Assembly (NCBI RefSeq): GCF_002056795.1
Contig: NZ_CP020104.1
Location: 1,003,001 to 1,067,000, forward strand
DNA: 64,000 nt
Origin: Spirosoma aerolatum
Lineage (GTDB): Bacteria; Bacteroidota; Bacteroidia; Cytophagales; Spirosomataceae
Reading direction: 5' to 3'
Translations under genes and position numbers: made by a program
Shown here: one piece after another, positions 35,396-43,500 of the stretch
Numbering within the stretch: position 1 is the first letter of the stretch
How the letters are laid out: each line of letters opens with the position of its first letter
Notes under the pieces: generated by a model
Databases searched by the model: none
The model's input: the letters and a program-made list of their open reading frames with translations, nothing else
What the model was told of the DNA's origin: nothing

Positions 35396-35904
35396 ATTCT
35401 GTCCAGCAAAGCTTCGCTCATGCCTTCGAGCGCAAATTTACTGGCGTTATAGACGCCAAAGCCTGCCATCGCTTTGACGCCGGCCTGCGACGAAATCTGG
35501 ATGATATGCCCGTTATTCTGCTGGCGGAACATGGGTAGAAAGGCCTGTGTAACGGCCAGCGTACCAAAGAAATTCACGTTAAAAACGGCGCGAATTTCTA
35601 ATTCGGAAGCTTCTTCAACGGCCCCTGCGAAGCCATATCCGGCATTATTAACCAGCACGTCAATTTTTCCAAAGCGCTCGGTAAACGTCTGAACGGCCTG
35701 TCGAATTTGGTCGGGCTGGGCAATGTCCACCAGCAGAGCAAATCCTTGATTCACCTGTTTGACGTTAAAATCGGCGACTTGCTCCGCCAGGCGAAACGTA
35801 CCGACTACAAAATCGCCATGCTGCATGACCGCTTCGGCGAGGGCTTTCCCCAACCCACTAGAAATGCCCGTGATAAACCAGATGGTAGCATTTGGCTGAC
35901 TCAT
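35392..35904 (-). pseudogene. Short-chain dehydrogenase, 3'-truncated at the IS481 remnant
   Basis: 170 residues of a classical SDR with the cofactor site TGISSGLGK at about residues 12-20, LVNNAGYG near 85, the catalytic Ser in ISSQAG near 140, and YNASK near 154. Classical SDRs of this type run to ~270-280 residues; this one stops 16 residues after YxxxK, at EALLDRI, where the IS481 remnant begins. The substrate-binding C-terminal third is missing, so activity is unlikely. The start overlaps the YceI stop (ATGA), showing it was the last gene of the operon. It may still be translated. Confidence 0.85.
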
Positions 35905-36443
35905 ACCTGTTTCTGTAATTCAATCTGACAGCTGATGTGGACGTTTTCACCCACGGCCAGTCCGCCAAAATCCATAACCGTGTTCCAGACTATACCCCAA
36001 TCCTTGCGGTTGATCGTTCCCGTTGCTTTGAATCCCGCTTTGGTATTGCCAAACGGGTCTTTCGGAACAATGCCCCGAAACACTACGTCCAGTTCAATCG
36101 GTTTGGTGATACCCGCTAAGGTCAGGTTCCCATCCATTTTGTACGTATTCGTAGCAACGGTACGTATGTCGGTGCTCGCAAAGGTCATGATTGGGTGCTG
36201 CTCGGCGTGAAAAAAATCGGCTGAACGCAGGTGGGCATCGCGCTGTTTGTCGAGGGTATCTATGCTGCTCACATCGACGTGAACGGTTACCTGAGCATCC
36301 GAAAAATCGTCAGTACCAACTACCACCGTTCCGTCAAATTTGTTAAAATGTCCTTCGGTTTCGGTAATGCCAAAGTGTGTAACGGCGAAGCCAATCTTGC
36401 AGTGTGTGGGTTCAAAGGCCCACTTGGTCAGTTCTTGTGTCAT
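35901..36443 (-). CDS. YceI family protein
   Basis: 180 residues from MTQELTKWAFEP; the frame extends 10 codons upstream. The lipocalin-like YceI beta-barrel is clear: KIGFAVTHFGI-TETEGHFNKFDGT near 20-40, DAHLRSADFF near 75, PIMTFASTD near 88, LTLAGITKPIELDV near 112, and the end NRKDWGIVWN near 145. The family binds isoprenoid or amphiphilic lipids; many are periplasmic but this one shows no signal peptide, so it may be cytoplasmic. Overlaps the SDR gene by ATGA. Fifth-to-last in a run with AhpD-like and AraC genes. Confidence 0.9.
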   Translation of the reverse strand: MTQELTKWAFEPTHCKIGFAVTHFGITETEGHFNKFDGTVVVGTDDFSDAQVTVHVDVSSIDTLDKQRDAHLRSADFFHAEQHPIMTFASTDIRTVATNTYKMDGNLTLAGITKPIELDVVFRGIVPKDPFGNTKAGFKATGTINRKDWGIVWNTVMDFGGLAVGENVHISCQIELQKQV

Positions 36444-36514
36444 TGAAGTAAGTCGGTGAAAATAACGACACAAAGGTATTTGACCCGTTACTGGGAGGGG
36501 TAGAACAGAACCGA

Positions 36515-37393
36515 CTATACCCGGTACAATTCGGACATCGTTTGCCGAAACAAGGCCGGTGACTGACCCGTAGCCGCCCGAAAAATGCGGGCGAAGTAAG
36601 ACGGGTCCATAAAATTAAGGTGGGCGGCTATTTCCGTTATGGTCTGGTCGGTGAATGTCAGTAATCGCTTGGCTTCAAGTAGGCTTCGTTCCCGAATGAC
36701 GTTGCCCGCCGTCTGGCCGGTCACTTCCTGGCAAATTAAGTTCAGATGATGCGGAGTCATATTGAGCGCCGATGCGTAGTAGCTGACTGGAAGATTCTGG
36801 CTAAACTGCTCATCGAGCAATTGCTTTAATTGCTTGTATTGAATAACATATCGACGGGATATGGGCGGCTGTTGCTGGTTGATGCACCGCTGAATTTGAG
36901 CTACTAGCACTTGTAGTAGCGGTTGGGTGATAGCTGCCGCGTGGTCGGGGCGCTGATGTTCGCGGCTCAGTAACTCAATCGTCTGGCGAATGTACCGAAA
37001 GTCGGTTGGGCTGGGTTGTAGCAGTGGGTTGGCGTAGAAATTATCCAGAAAACTTAGCGCAAACAGCGTGTCTTTATTCTGCTGGTTGAGCAGAAAAAAC
37101 GCTTCGGTAAACAAAATACTGCCGCCCCGTAGCGCTTCCCATTCCTCAAACTCATGCAACTGCCCCGGCGAAATAAAAAATAGCGATTGGGGCTGAAGTT
37201 CATACGTCTGATAGTCAATAGTCTGCTGGCTATTTCCCGCATCGACCCAGATGATTTCGTAGAATGTGTGACGATGCAGGTCTTCTACGTCGGGTTCGGC
37301 CATGCGTTCAAAATGGGTAATTTCAAACGCCGTCGGATTGTCCGGCTGATTAATAAAATGCCCGATGGAATAAACAGGAAAATGGCGGTGCAT
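36515..37393 (-). CDS. AraC-family transcriptional regulator (cupin N-domain)
   Basis: 292 residues from the ATG of MHRHFPVYSIGHF; a GTG at 37420 in the same frame overlaps the upstream stop and is the alternative. The N-terminal ~150 residues are a cupin-type sensor (FYEIIWVDAG, then LFFISPGQLHEFE). The C-terminal ~100 residues hold two helix-turn-helix units: LPVSYYASALNMTPHHLNLICQ and ITEIAAHLNFMDPSYFARIFR, then GQSPALFR. Likely controls this operon and others. A second AraC regulator is encoded directly upstream. Confidence 0.92.
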   Translation of the reverse strand: MHRHFPVYSIGHFINQPDNPTAFEITHFERMAEPDVEDLHRHTFYEIIWVDAGNSQQTIDYQTYELQPQSLFFISPGQLHEFEEWEALRGGSILFTEAFFLLNQQNKDTLFALSFLDNFYANPLLQPSPTDFRYIRQTIELLSREHQRPDHAAAITQPLLQVLVAQIQRCINQQQPPISRRYVIQYKQLKQLLDEQFSQNLPVSYYASALNMTPHHLNLICQEVTGQTAGNVIRERSLLEAKRLLTFTDQTITEIAAHLNFMDPSYFARIFRAATGQSPALFRQTMSELYRV

Positions 37394-37419
37394 CGAATTT
37401 TTACTACTTATTAGCTCCA

Positions 37420-38322
37420 CTAAGTTAGCTTACCAGCCAACACGCCGACCGGCTGACGAAGCTTTTCCTTGAATTCGGAAGGTGGCAGCCCGACTATCTT
37501 TTTGAAAAAACGGCTGAAGTTCGAGACTTCCTCAAAACCCAGTTCATAACTAATTTCTTTGGCTGACTTGTCGGTGAACGACAGCAACCGCCGGGCTTCT
37601 AAAGCGATACGCTCATGGATAATCTGGAGCGGGCTTTCCTGTTCGCTCAGAGCAAACACGTTGGTTAGCGTTTTGGGCGATTTGGCCAGTTTATCAGCGT
37701 AAAAACTTACTTGATGTTGCTGACGGTAATGTTGCTCGACCAGCATTCGGTATTGCCGAATCAGTTCCCGGCTCGAATCTGGCAGCAATGCGTCAACGTA
37801 TTGCATTTTAACCAGCCTGGTAAGCGTGATAATCAGCCGTTTGAGCAACATCCGCAGCATCTCACCCTGAATGTTATCACAGGTAGCAAACTCGTCGTTG
37901 AAGACAACTAGCAGGGCCGCTAGTTTGATCTGTTCGTCAGCCGTTAAGCGCAAAAACATCGGTTCGGGGCGACCGTAGAACAGCAACCCCGAACAGGATA
38001 CTTCTTTGTCGTGGTCGATGATGCAATAAAACTCCCGGTCAAACTGCCAGGCTACGACAGTTTCGGCTCGTTCGAAACGAAACGTCTGATTCACGACTAG
38101 TGGTAACACCGTCTGGGCCGGAAACACGTAATCCAGCCCGTCGATGGTGACGGGCTGGTCGGCTCCGGTGTTCCAGGCGATCGTCAGCAGGCGCTGTCCG
38201 CGACCGGTCGGCACTTGATTTCCGCGAATGGTTTCGTCAAAAAATTGACGGTAGAAACCCGCTTCGTGTTCAACGAGCCGGATGACGCCATCGGTAGTCG
38301 GTTCATGATAAATTGACAGCAT
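37420..38322 (-). CDS. AraC-family transcriptional regulator
   Basis: 300 residues from MLSIYHEPTTDG; the frame reaches to 38397 inside the AhpD-like gene, unlikely. The sensor domain (1-~200) differs from its neighbour and has GLLFYGRPEPMFLRLT near 120. The C-terminal HTH pair is VSFYADKLAKSPKTLTN and SAKEISYELGFEEVSNFSRFFK, then GLPPSEFKEK. Only 26 bases separate its stop from the ATG of the next AraC gene, and 22 bases from the AhpD-like gene. Two unlike AraC proteins in tandem suggest two inducing signals. Confidence 0.92.
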   Translation of the reverse strand: MLSIYHEPTTDGVIRLVEHEAGFYRQFFDETIRGNQVPTGRGQRLLTIAWNTGADQPVTIDGLDYVFPAQTVLPLVVNQTFRFERAETVVAWQFDREFYCIIDHDKEVSCSGLLFYGRPEPMFLRLTADEQIKLAALLVVFNDEFATCDNIQGEMLRMLLKRLIITLTRLVKMQYVDALLPDSSRELIRQYRMLVEQHYRQQHQVSFYADKLAKSPKTLTNVFALSEQESPLQIIHERIALEARRLLSFTDKSAKEISYELGFEEVSNFSRFFKKIVGLPPSEFKEKLRQPVGVLAGKLT

Positions 38323-38344
38323 AGAACGGCTATTTCCAGACAAA

Positions 38345-38890
38345 TTACGCAACTGTGCCTTCGAGTTCGGCAGCCAGCGGCCAGTCGATATCGACACCAG
38401 TTAAATTGTGCAGGTAATTGGCCGCAATTTTTTCGCTCACTTGTAAAATCAGGTCGACCAGATTGCCTTTATCATACCCGGCGGCATAAAAAGCGTTCAG
38501 GTTTTCGTCGGATACGTGCCCTTTGTGTTCGGTAATGTCTTTCGCCAGGACGACCAGCGCATTCAGTTTGGGGTTGGTACTGTGGCCTGCCCGGATGATC
38601 AGCGTTTCTTCTTCCGAAATTCCATTCATTTTGCCGATGGCCGTGTGGGCGCTCTGGCAGTAGCGGCAGTCGTTAACTTCGCTCACGACTAAATTAACGG
38701 CTTCTTTTTCTTTATTGGAAAGCGACGTTTTGGCTCCCTGAAAAGCCAGATACCGAGGCAGTGCATTGTCCGAATGGCCGAACGTAGCGAACAGATTAGG
38801 GACGAAACCGGCCATTTTTTGCAGGCTATCGAAAGCCGTTTGGGTTGCGGGCGATACCTGATCGCGGGTCGGGACAGTGAATTGTGCCAT
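38345..38890 (-). CDS. AhpD-like carboxymuconolactone decarboxylase family protein
   Basis: 181 residues of the all-helical AhpD-like fold. The redox motif CRYCQSAHT (CxxC plus following His) lies near residues 98-106, with MNGISEEE after it, as in alkyl-hydroperoxidase-related proteins. Family role: reduction of peroxides using the CxxC pair and a protein reductant, or in other members lactone decarboxylation. It begins the operon AhpD-AraC-AraC-YceI-SDR, so the operon may respond to oxidative or electrophilic stress. Cytoplasmic, no signal peptide. Confidence 0.9.
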   Translation of the reverse strand: MAQFTVPTRDQVSPATQTAFDSLQKMAGFVPNLFATFGHSDNALPRYLAFQGAKTSLSNKEKEAVNLVVSEVNDCRYCQSAHTAIGKMNGISEEETLIIRAGHSTNPKLNALVVLAKDITEHKGHVSDENLNAFYAAGYDKGNLVDLILQVSEKIAANYLHNLTGVDIDWPLAAELEGTVA

Positions 38891-39211
38891 GCGTTGGTTG
38901 ATTTAGTTTCTGTTTGATTAACGAGACAAAATTCGCCGATGAAAGGCAGGCCGGAAATAACGATTCCACCCGACTAGTTATCAATTTCGCCCGACCAGCC
39001 TGATGTGTTTCTTAATTATACTAAACAGCCAGACTTGAAATGCCTTCATTGGTTACCAATCTCGAATCGTAGAGTGGCTAAATTTAGTAGCGTTGTGAGA
39101 AAGCAGAAAGAGCGGGAACGATTCTCTAAAAAGCAGCACTCGTGTTTACTAACGTGCTTAAAACCAAGTGTTTATTTTGATTGACTCAAAAGTCTGTATT
39201 TTTAGAAGGTG

Positions 39212-39301
39212 ATGTTAGCTACACTACGTAATACACTGGAGGCATGGCAACCACTCTCCGAAACGGACTGGACTATGCTTCAGGCGTGCATTCAGCTATG
39301 A
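39212..39301 (+). pseudogene. Fragment resembling the N-terminus of a Crp/Fnr regulator
   Basis: A 29-codon frame starting MLATLRNTLEAW and followed by PLSETDWTMLQACIQL resembles the start of cytoplasmic cyclic-nucleotide-binding regulators of this phylum (L-x-x-L, then PLS-x-x-DW-x-x-L/I). It stops after two stop codons in a row with no continuing domain in any frame. A 5' fragment at best. Confidence 0.3.
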
Positions 39302-39646
39302 TAGAATCAGCCATCGACCAATGCCATCTATACCTGGAAAAAGTACTCGCTCGTTGATAGTGGCCCGATAAGTTTGTCCCGCATTTCCCACTTTAGCCCT
39401 TTGGCAATGATGATTTTTCGATATACATCGGGTTGTTGTTCAAGCCCACTTTTCATACTGATAGTTGGGTTGGAGATAACCGAGAATAATAGGCTCCGAA
39501 AGGCAAACGGTGGTCGGGCCGTTGAAGAGAGGGTACCCAGGCGTCTTGACATACAAACGCCATTAAGTCGTTCCCACAGTAGGGCCGTATGGCAATCATA
39601 AATCCACAACCCAGGCCTGGGCGTTGCGTTGGTTGAATAGTCAATA

Positions 39647-39696
39647 CAGGCTGAGTGAAAAAGGCTATCCTGGCGACGGCCTTTTCACTCAGCCTG
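39647..39696 (-). terminator. Terminator hairpin of the manganese catalase gene
   Basis: About 18 bp of stem (CAGGCTGAGTGAAAAAGGC against GCCTTTTCACTCAGCCTG, one bulged A) with a 13-base loop, 10 bases past the catalase stop. Confidence 0.75.
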
Positions 39697-39706
39697 TTTC
39701 TGAAAA

Positions 39707-40570
39707 TTAGCTTTTCTTTCCAGCTTGTTCGATCTGTTCTGTTTGCGCATGGCCTTCCGGCAGAGGAGGGGCTAACATAGGCTCATCACCCAGGGGCTGC
39801 GCTTTTATTTCCCGGAACTCACTCTTGCCATCCATCGATGGGCCTTGTGTCCACCGTCGGTTCTGTCCGGCCGATCGGGAGTCGGGGTCAATGTTGGTAT
39901 CTACAAAAGCATAGCTAAATTCCTGATGCTCCTGGCTCTGTGGAAAACTGTTCGGGATAGGTAATACCCCCCGCATATCGCCATGCCCCAACTCTTCCAG
40001 AACGGCCAGCCATTGCTGCTGGTGCATGGTATCGCGGGCAATCAGAAAAGAGAGCATGTCTTTCATGCCTGCATCGTCTGTCAGTTCATACAGCCGTGTG
40101 GCCAGCGTGCGCCCGGTTGCTTCGGCCATTACGTTGGCAAACATATCGGACGCCATATTCCCTGAGCTAACTACCCAGGAGCCGTTGAATGGAACACCAT
40201 TGGCATCAGAAGCCAACGCCCCCATGCCACCCGACAGAAAGTGCCGAGGGTCTCCTCCACCGATGATTTTTTCCATAAGTGGGTCGTTGCCAACAATTGT
40301 GTCGATCACACTGCTTGAAGCACCTTGCAGGTTCAGACAAACGGCGGTAGCCAGCATTTCGATATGAGCAATTTCTTCAGTGCCAGTGTTTAGCAGCATA
40401 TCCCGATAACGAACAGGGCCTCGTGAATTCCAGGCCTGAAACAAATATTGAAGGCAAACCCGGATTTCGCCTTCAATACCGCCGATGGCTTGTTGAAGGG
40501 CACGAGCGAACTGAGGGTCTGGTTTTTCGACTTTGACGGTGTACTGGAGTTTTTTGTCGTGATAAAACAT
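39707..40570 (-). CDS. Manganese catalase family protein
   Basis: 287 residues of a ferritin-like four-helix bundle. Di-metal ligands are visible: Glu in GGIEGEIR near residue 35, TEEIAHIEML near 65-74, MAEATGR near 148 and DTMHQQQW near 181. This matches the non-haem Mn catalase ligand pattern (Glu, Glu-x2-His, Glu, His). It breaks hydrogen peroxide into water and oxygen in the cytoplasm. The C-terminal 60 residues are proline/polar-rich and may wrap the neighbouring subunit. A small secreted Ser/Gly-rich protein gene lies 15 bases upstream on the same strand. Typical stress gene of this phylum. Confidence 0.92.
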   Translation of the reverse strand: MFYHDKKLQYTVKVEKPDPQFARALQQAIGGIEGEIRVCLQYLFQAWNSRGPVRYRDMLLNTGTEEIAHIEMLATAVCLNLQGASSSVIDTIVGNDPLMEKIIGGGDPRHFLSGGMGALASDANGVPFNGSWVVSSGNMASDMFANVMAEATGRTLATRLYELTDDAGMKDMLSFLIARDTMHQQQWLAVLEELGHGDMRGVLPIPNSFPQSQEHQEFSYAFVDTNIDPDSRSAGQNRRWTQGPSMDGKSEFREIKAQPLGDEPMLAPPLPEGHAQTEQIEQAGKKS

Positions 40571-40585
40571 AAGAAATAGAGGGGT

Positions 40586-40867
40586 TTATTGGTTTTTATT
40601 GACTTTAGAGCCCGGTTTACCTGGCCGATGCCCTTTTTTTTGATCGGTCGTATGGCCACTGGCCTGGCTACCGGAAGAAACCTGCGAGGTACTGGTTCGG
40701 GATAAAACAGGCGACCCATTACTTGATATATCGCGCGCCTGTTTTCGGCTCTGCTGAGCTGCTCGGCTACCCTTCGAACTACCGCTTGCATTGCCACCTG
40801 CCTGCGCCATTAGCTCGGCTGTCGCCCAGATCATAAGCCATACGAGTATCCAGATTGGCTTTTTCAT
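40586..40867 (-). CDS. Small secreted Ser/Gly/Lys-rich protein, unrecognised
   Basis: 93 residues with a signal peptide (ILVWLMIWATAELMAQA). The mature part is low-complexity: Gly, Ser, Ala, Lys and Arg-rich, with repeated SG(S/N) and a basic tail (KKGHRPGKPGSK). Likely disordered and positively charged. Starts 15 bases before the Mn catalase on the same strand, so the two probably share a transcript. I know no family. Possibly an envelope polymer- or nucleic-acid-binding peptide, but this is guesswork. Confidence 0.6.
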   Translation of the reverse strand: MKKPIWILVWLMIWATAELMAQAGGNASGSSKGSRAAQQSRKQARDISSNGSPVLSRTSTSQVSSGSQASGHTTDQKKGHRPGKPGSKVNKNQ

Positions 40868-41057
40868 AAGTCGCTAAACTGCGTTGGTATTATCCTGTCA
40901 ACGCCCATTACATGGGTAATGGCTTTAAAAAAAAGACCAGGAGTGAGCGAACGGTGCCAGCCCAAAAAGTGGGTTCCGTTACCTCATTAAAGTCTCGAAA
41001 TAGCAGGAAAGGAGTGGGGGCTGATGAGTTGAAACCCTACTAAACACGAATCATCTC

Positions 41058-41411
41058 ATGAACCAGCCCCCCCTCCAGCGGTATCCGCATCCCGACGATG
41101 CGGCCCCATCTGATCAGTACGATACAAAGAATAACGAGTCGCTGGCCCAAACGCGAAAGGGCCAGAGTCCGGTTAGTAGCAGCCCTGGTGAAACGCCCTA
41201 CGAGGGAAGTCATGCCGATAATTATGATCCAGATCAGGCACCCGACCGATCGGTTACCGAGGATGGGCCAAGTGGTGAAAACACCAAAAATAACGGTGCA
41301 CATGGTGGGGGCCTGTGGACCAGTGGGGGGCAAGTTACGACGGGAACGCCCTACCACGAGGGAGATGATGACCTGATCCAAAACGAACCAAAATCCACGG
41401 AAGGACAATAA
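41058..41411 (+). CDS. Hydrophilic disordered protein, unrecognised
   Basis: 117 residues, very rich in Asp, Gly, Pro, Ser, Asn and Thr, without hydrophobic segments and without cysteine. The composition resembles hydrophilins or stress-associated disordered proteins. Short motifs recur: (S/G)PGETPYEGSH and TGTPYHEGD. The next gene, a lipoprotein, begins 10 bases after its stop. Divergent from the Mn catalase transcript by 190 bases. The coding call rests on a 117-codon open frame starting with ATG; a GC-rich open frame in another phase exists, so the evidence is moderate. Confidence 0.55.
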   Translation: MNQPPLQRYPHPDDAAPSDQYDTKNNESLAQTRKGQSPVSSSPGETPYEGSHADNYDPDQAPDRSVTEDGPSGENTKNNGAHGGGLWTSGGQVTTGTPYHEGDDDLIQNEPKSTEGQ

Positions 41412-41421
41412 AGAGGAACCT

Positions 41422-42189
41422 ATGCAATCAATCAGGATACTTTTTCTCAGCGGTTGTCTACTGGCCTGTTCAACGCAGGAACGGGAAGGGCAGGAAACGG
41501 GTGGCGCAGCGGGTCTGGGCGATGCCTATATGGCCCGGCGCGTAACGGGCGTTTGGCTGCTCAGTACAGACTACCATTATCAGGAACGATGCAATTACTT
41601 GCCGGAAGAGTTTGTGCGCAATCTGTTTCATCTGGGCGATGAGGTCGAGCTAACCCGTTACACCGAGTTAAACAGTTGTGAACTTCGGTGGGGGCCAAAC
41701 AAAATTGGGTTTTATCTGGAAAGTGAAAAGCCCTTCGAGTCGGTTTATCAATCCGAATATTATTTCAATAAGTTATTCGATCCTAAGGCCAATCAGATAG
41801 CCGACCAGCAGGCTAGGGCCGAACCGGCTCTGTCGGGCCCCGCGCCCGAAGGCACTAATGCCGAAACACCCGCTAGTACAACAAGCTCGTCGCAGCAGGA
41901 TTCTACGCGAGGTGCGGACCCGAATTCGCCCATTGAGGGGATAACCAAGCAGACGCCCCCTCTGGTGGCTCCCGTTCAAAGCCCTTCTGCTGGCGAAGCC
42001 GTAGACCGGGTAGGGGATAAAGCGATTTGGGAACCCGGTAAAAAATCCTTGCATGTCCTTTACAACAACCATGTCTTTAGTGTAGTGGCTCAAATGCCGG
42101 GTAGTCAGGCGGTTTTGAAGCAGGGCTCTATTGGCCTGGCCAGGCTGGTGATCGAATCAGTCAATGGAAACCGAGACCCTAGAGGCTGA
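41422..42189 (+). CDS. Unrecognised lipoprotein
   Basis: 255 residues with a lipobox (LFLSGCLLAC), with two candidate lipidated cysteines at positions 12 and 16. The region ~35-130 has conserved-looking aromatic and charged positions (LLSTDYHYQERCNYLPEEF, then LNSCELRWGPNKIGFYLE) and two cysteines that could pair. Residues ~130-190 are Pro/Ser/Thr/Ala-rich, a flexible linker, and the last ~60 residues form a second small domain (HVLYNNHVFSVVAQMPGS). No family recognised. In a run with the disordered protein before and the alcohol dehydrogenase after. Confidence 0.65.
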   Translation: MQSIRILFLSGCLLACSTQEREGQETGGAAGLGDAYMARRVTGVWLLSTDYHYQERCNYLPEEFVRNLFHLGDEVELTRYTELNSCELRWGPNKIGFYLESEKPFESVYQSEYYFNKLFDPKANQIADQQARAEPALSGPAPEGTNAETPASTTSSSQQDSTRGADPNSPIEGITKQTPPLVAPVQSPSAGEAVDRVGDKAIWEPGKKSLHVLYNNHVFSVVAQMPGSQAVLKQGSIGLARLVIESVNGNRDPRG

Positions 42190-42333
42190 CGGGAACGCTT
42201 TCCGGCTTCTGGTTCAGGGCAACGACGGATGCCCCATTCCCTTACTCGCTTTGTCTCGTTGGGGCACTCCGTCCAGCAAACGAGTTGGTATAAGCAGTCC
42301 CGATCAATTAATCGTAGTCATCAAAATATACAT

Positions 42334-43488
42334 ATGCTAGCCATGAATTACCGGGGCCCTCGACGGGTCCGTATTGACTCAAAACCGTATCCCGAAATCA
42401 AACACCCGGAAGATGCCATCGTGCGGGTGACCCGTTCCTGCATTTGTGGGTCAGATTTGCATTTGTACAATGGTAATGTGCCCGATACACGCGTCGGATC
42501 GACGTTCGGGCATGAATTTATCGGCATTGTCGAGGAAGTAGGTCCTGAAGTACACAAACTCAAAATAGGCGATCAGGTGCTGGTGCCCTTCAATATTGCC
42601 TGTGGCAAATGCTCCTTTTGTCAGCAGGGTTTGTATGGTAACTGCCACGAATCCAACACCGAAGCTACGGCGGTAGGGGGCATCTTTGGGTATTCGCACA
42701 CGGCTGGTGGGTTCGATGGGGGCCAGGCCGAATTTGTTCGGGTGCCCTACGCCAATTTCGGGCCTACGGTTATTCCTCCCGGCATGGACCCCGATGATGC
42801 TGTGCTGCTGACAGATGTAGTACCAACAGGCTACCAGGCAGCCGAGATGGGCGGTATTCAACCCGGCGATACGGTTGTTGTATTTGGTGCTGGGCCGGTA
42901 GGTATCATGGCGGCACGCTGTTCGTGGCTGTTTGGGGCGGGACGCGTCATCGTAATCGATCAGGTTGATTACCGACTGGAGTTTGTCCGAAACTATGCTC
43001 CCTGCGAAGCCTATAACTTTAACGAGATGGACGATCCGGTGGTGTTTGTCAAAAAAATAACGGACTGGATGGGGGCCGATGTATGCATTGACGCCGTTGG
43101 GGCCGAAGCCGCTGGTAGCCCGTTGCAAACCATTACCGGACGTAAGCTACTGCTTCAGGCCGGGTCGGCAACAGCGCTTCACTGGGCCATTAACTCGGTC
43201 AAAAAAGGAGGCATCGTTTCGGTGGTGGGCGTGTATGGACCTACTGACAACCTGGTTCCAATTGGTAATGTAGTTAATAAAGGGCTTACTATTCGGGCTA
43301 ATCAGGCGTCGGTAAAACGGCTCCTGCCACGGCTGATCGACCATATTCAAAATGGTATTTTGGCCCCTAAAGCCCTGATTACCCACCGTGTGCCGCTGGA
43401 AGATGTCGCCGATGCCTATAACATCTTTGCCAACAAACTCGACAACTGCATTAAACCCGTTCTTATTCCACCTTCGGCTCGAAGCTAA
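42334..43488 (+). CDS. Zinc-dependent alcohol/formaldehyde dehydrogenase
   Basis: 384 residues from the ATG of MLAMNYRGPRR; the frame is open upstream to 42229 but shows no typical N-terminus there. The MDR fold is clear: catalytic zinc at CICGSDLH near 34-41 and GHEFIG near 57, structural zinc at CGKCSFCQQGLYGNC near 85-99, and the NAD site GAGPVGIMAA near 185. It resembles glutathione-independent formaldehyde dehydrogenases (long insert GYSHTAGGFDGG). Probably detoxifies aldehydes or alcohols in the cytoplasm. Located inside the stress island; the next gene starts 13 bases later. Confidence 0.9.
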   Translation: MLAMNYRGPRRVRIDSKPYPEIKHPEDAIVRVTRSCICGSDLHLYNGNVPDTRVGSTFGHEFIGIVEEVGPEVHKLKIGDQVLVPFNIACGKCSFCQQGLYGNCHESNTEATAVGGIFGYSHTAGGFDGGQAEFVRVPYANFGPTVIPPGMDPDDAVLLTDVVPTGYQAAEMGGIQPGDTVVVFGAGPVGIMAARCSWLFGAGRVIVIDQVDYRLEFVRNYAPCEAYNFNEMDDPVVFVKKITDWMGADVCIDAVGAEAAGSPLQTITGRKLLLQAGSATALHWAINSVKKGGIVSVVGVYGPTDNLVPIGNVVNKGLTIRANQASVKRLLPRLIDHIQNGILAPKALITHRVPLEDVADAYNIFANKLDNCIKPVLIPPSARS

Positions 43489-43500
43489 CACACAACGACT

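Larger units (their letters stand above)
38891..39706. other. Gene-poor region with remnants
   Basis: About 815 bases between the AhpD-like operon and the catalase. It holds the Crp/Fnr-like fragment, then scattered short frames on both strands (for example minus 39328-39609) without recognisable motifs, and ends in a terminator hairpin. I read it as decayed DNA plus the promoter of the AhpD operon. Confidence 0.4.

Noticed and set aside
39328..39609. 93-codon minus-strand frame in the gene-poor region
   Set aside because: No motif, overlapping alternatives in other frames and remnants around it; probably chance.
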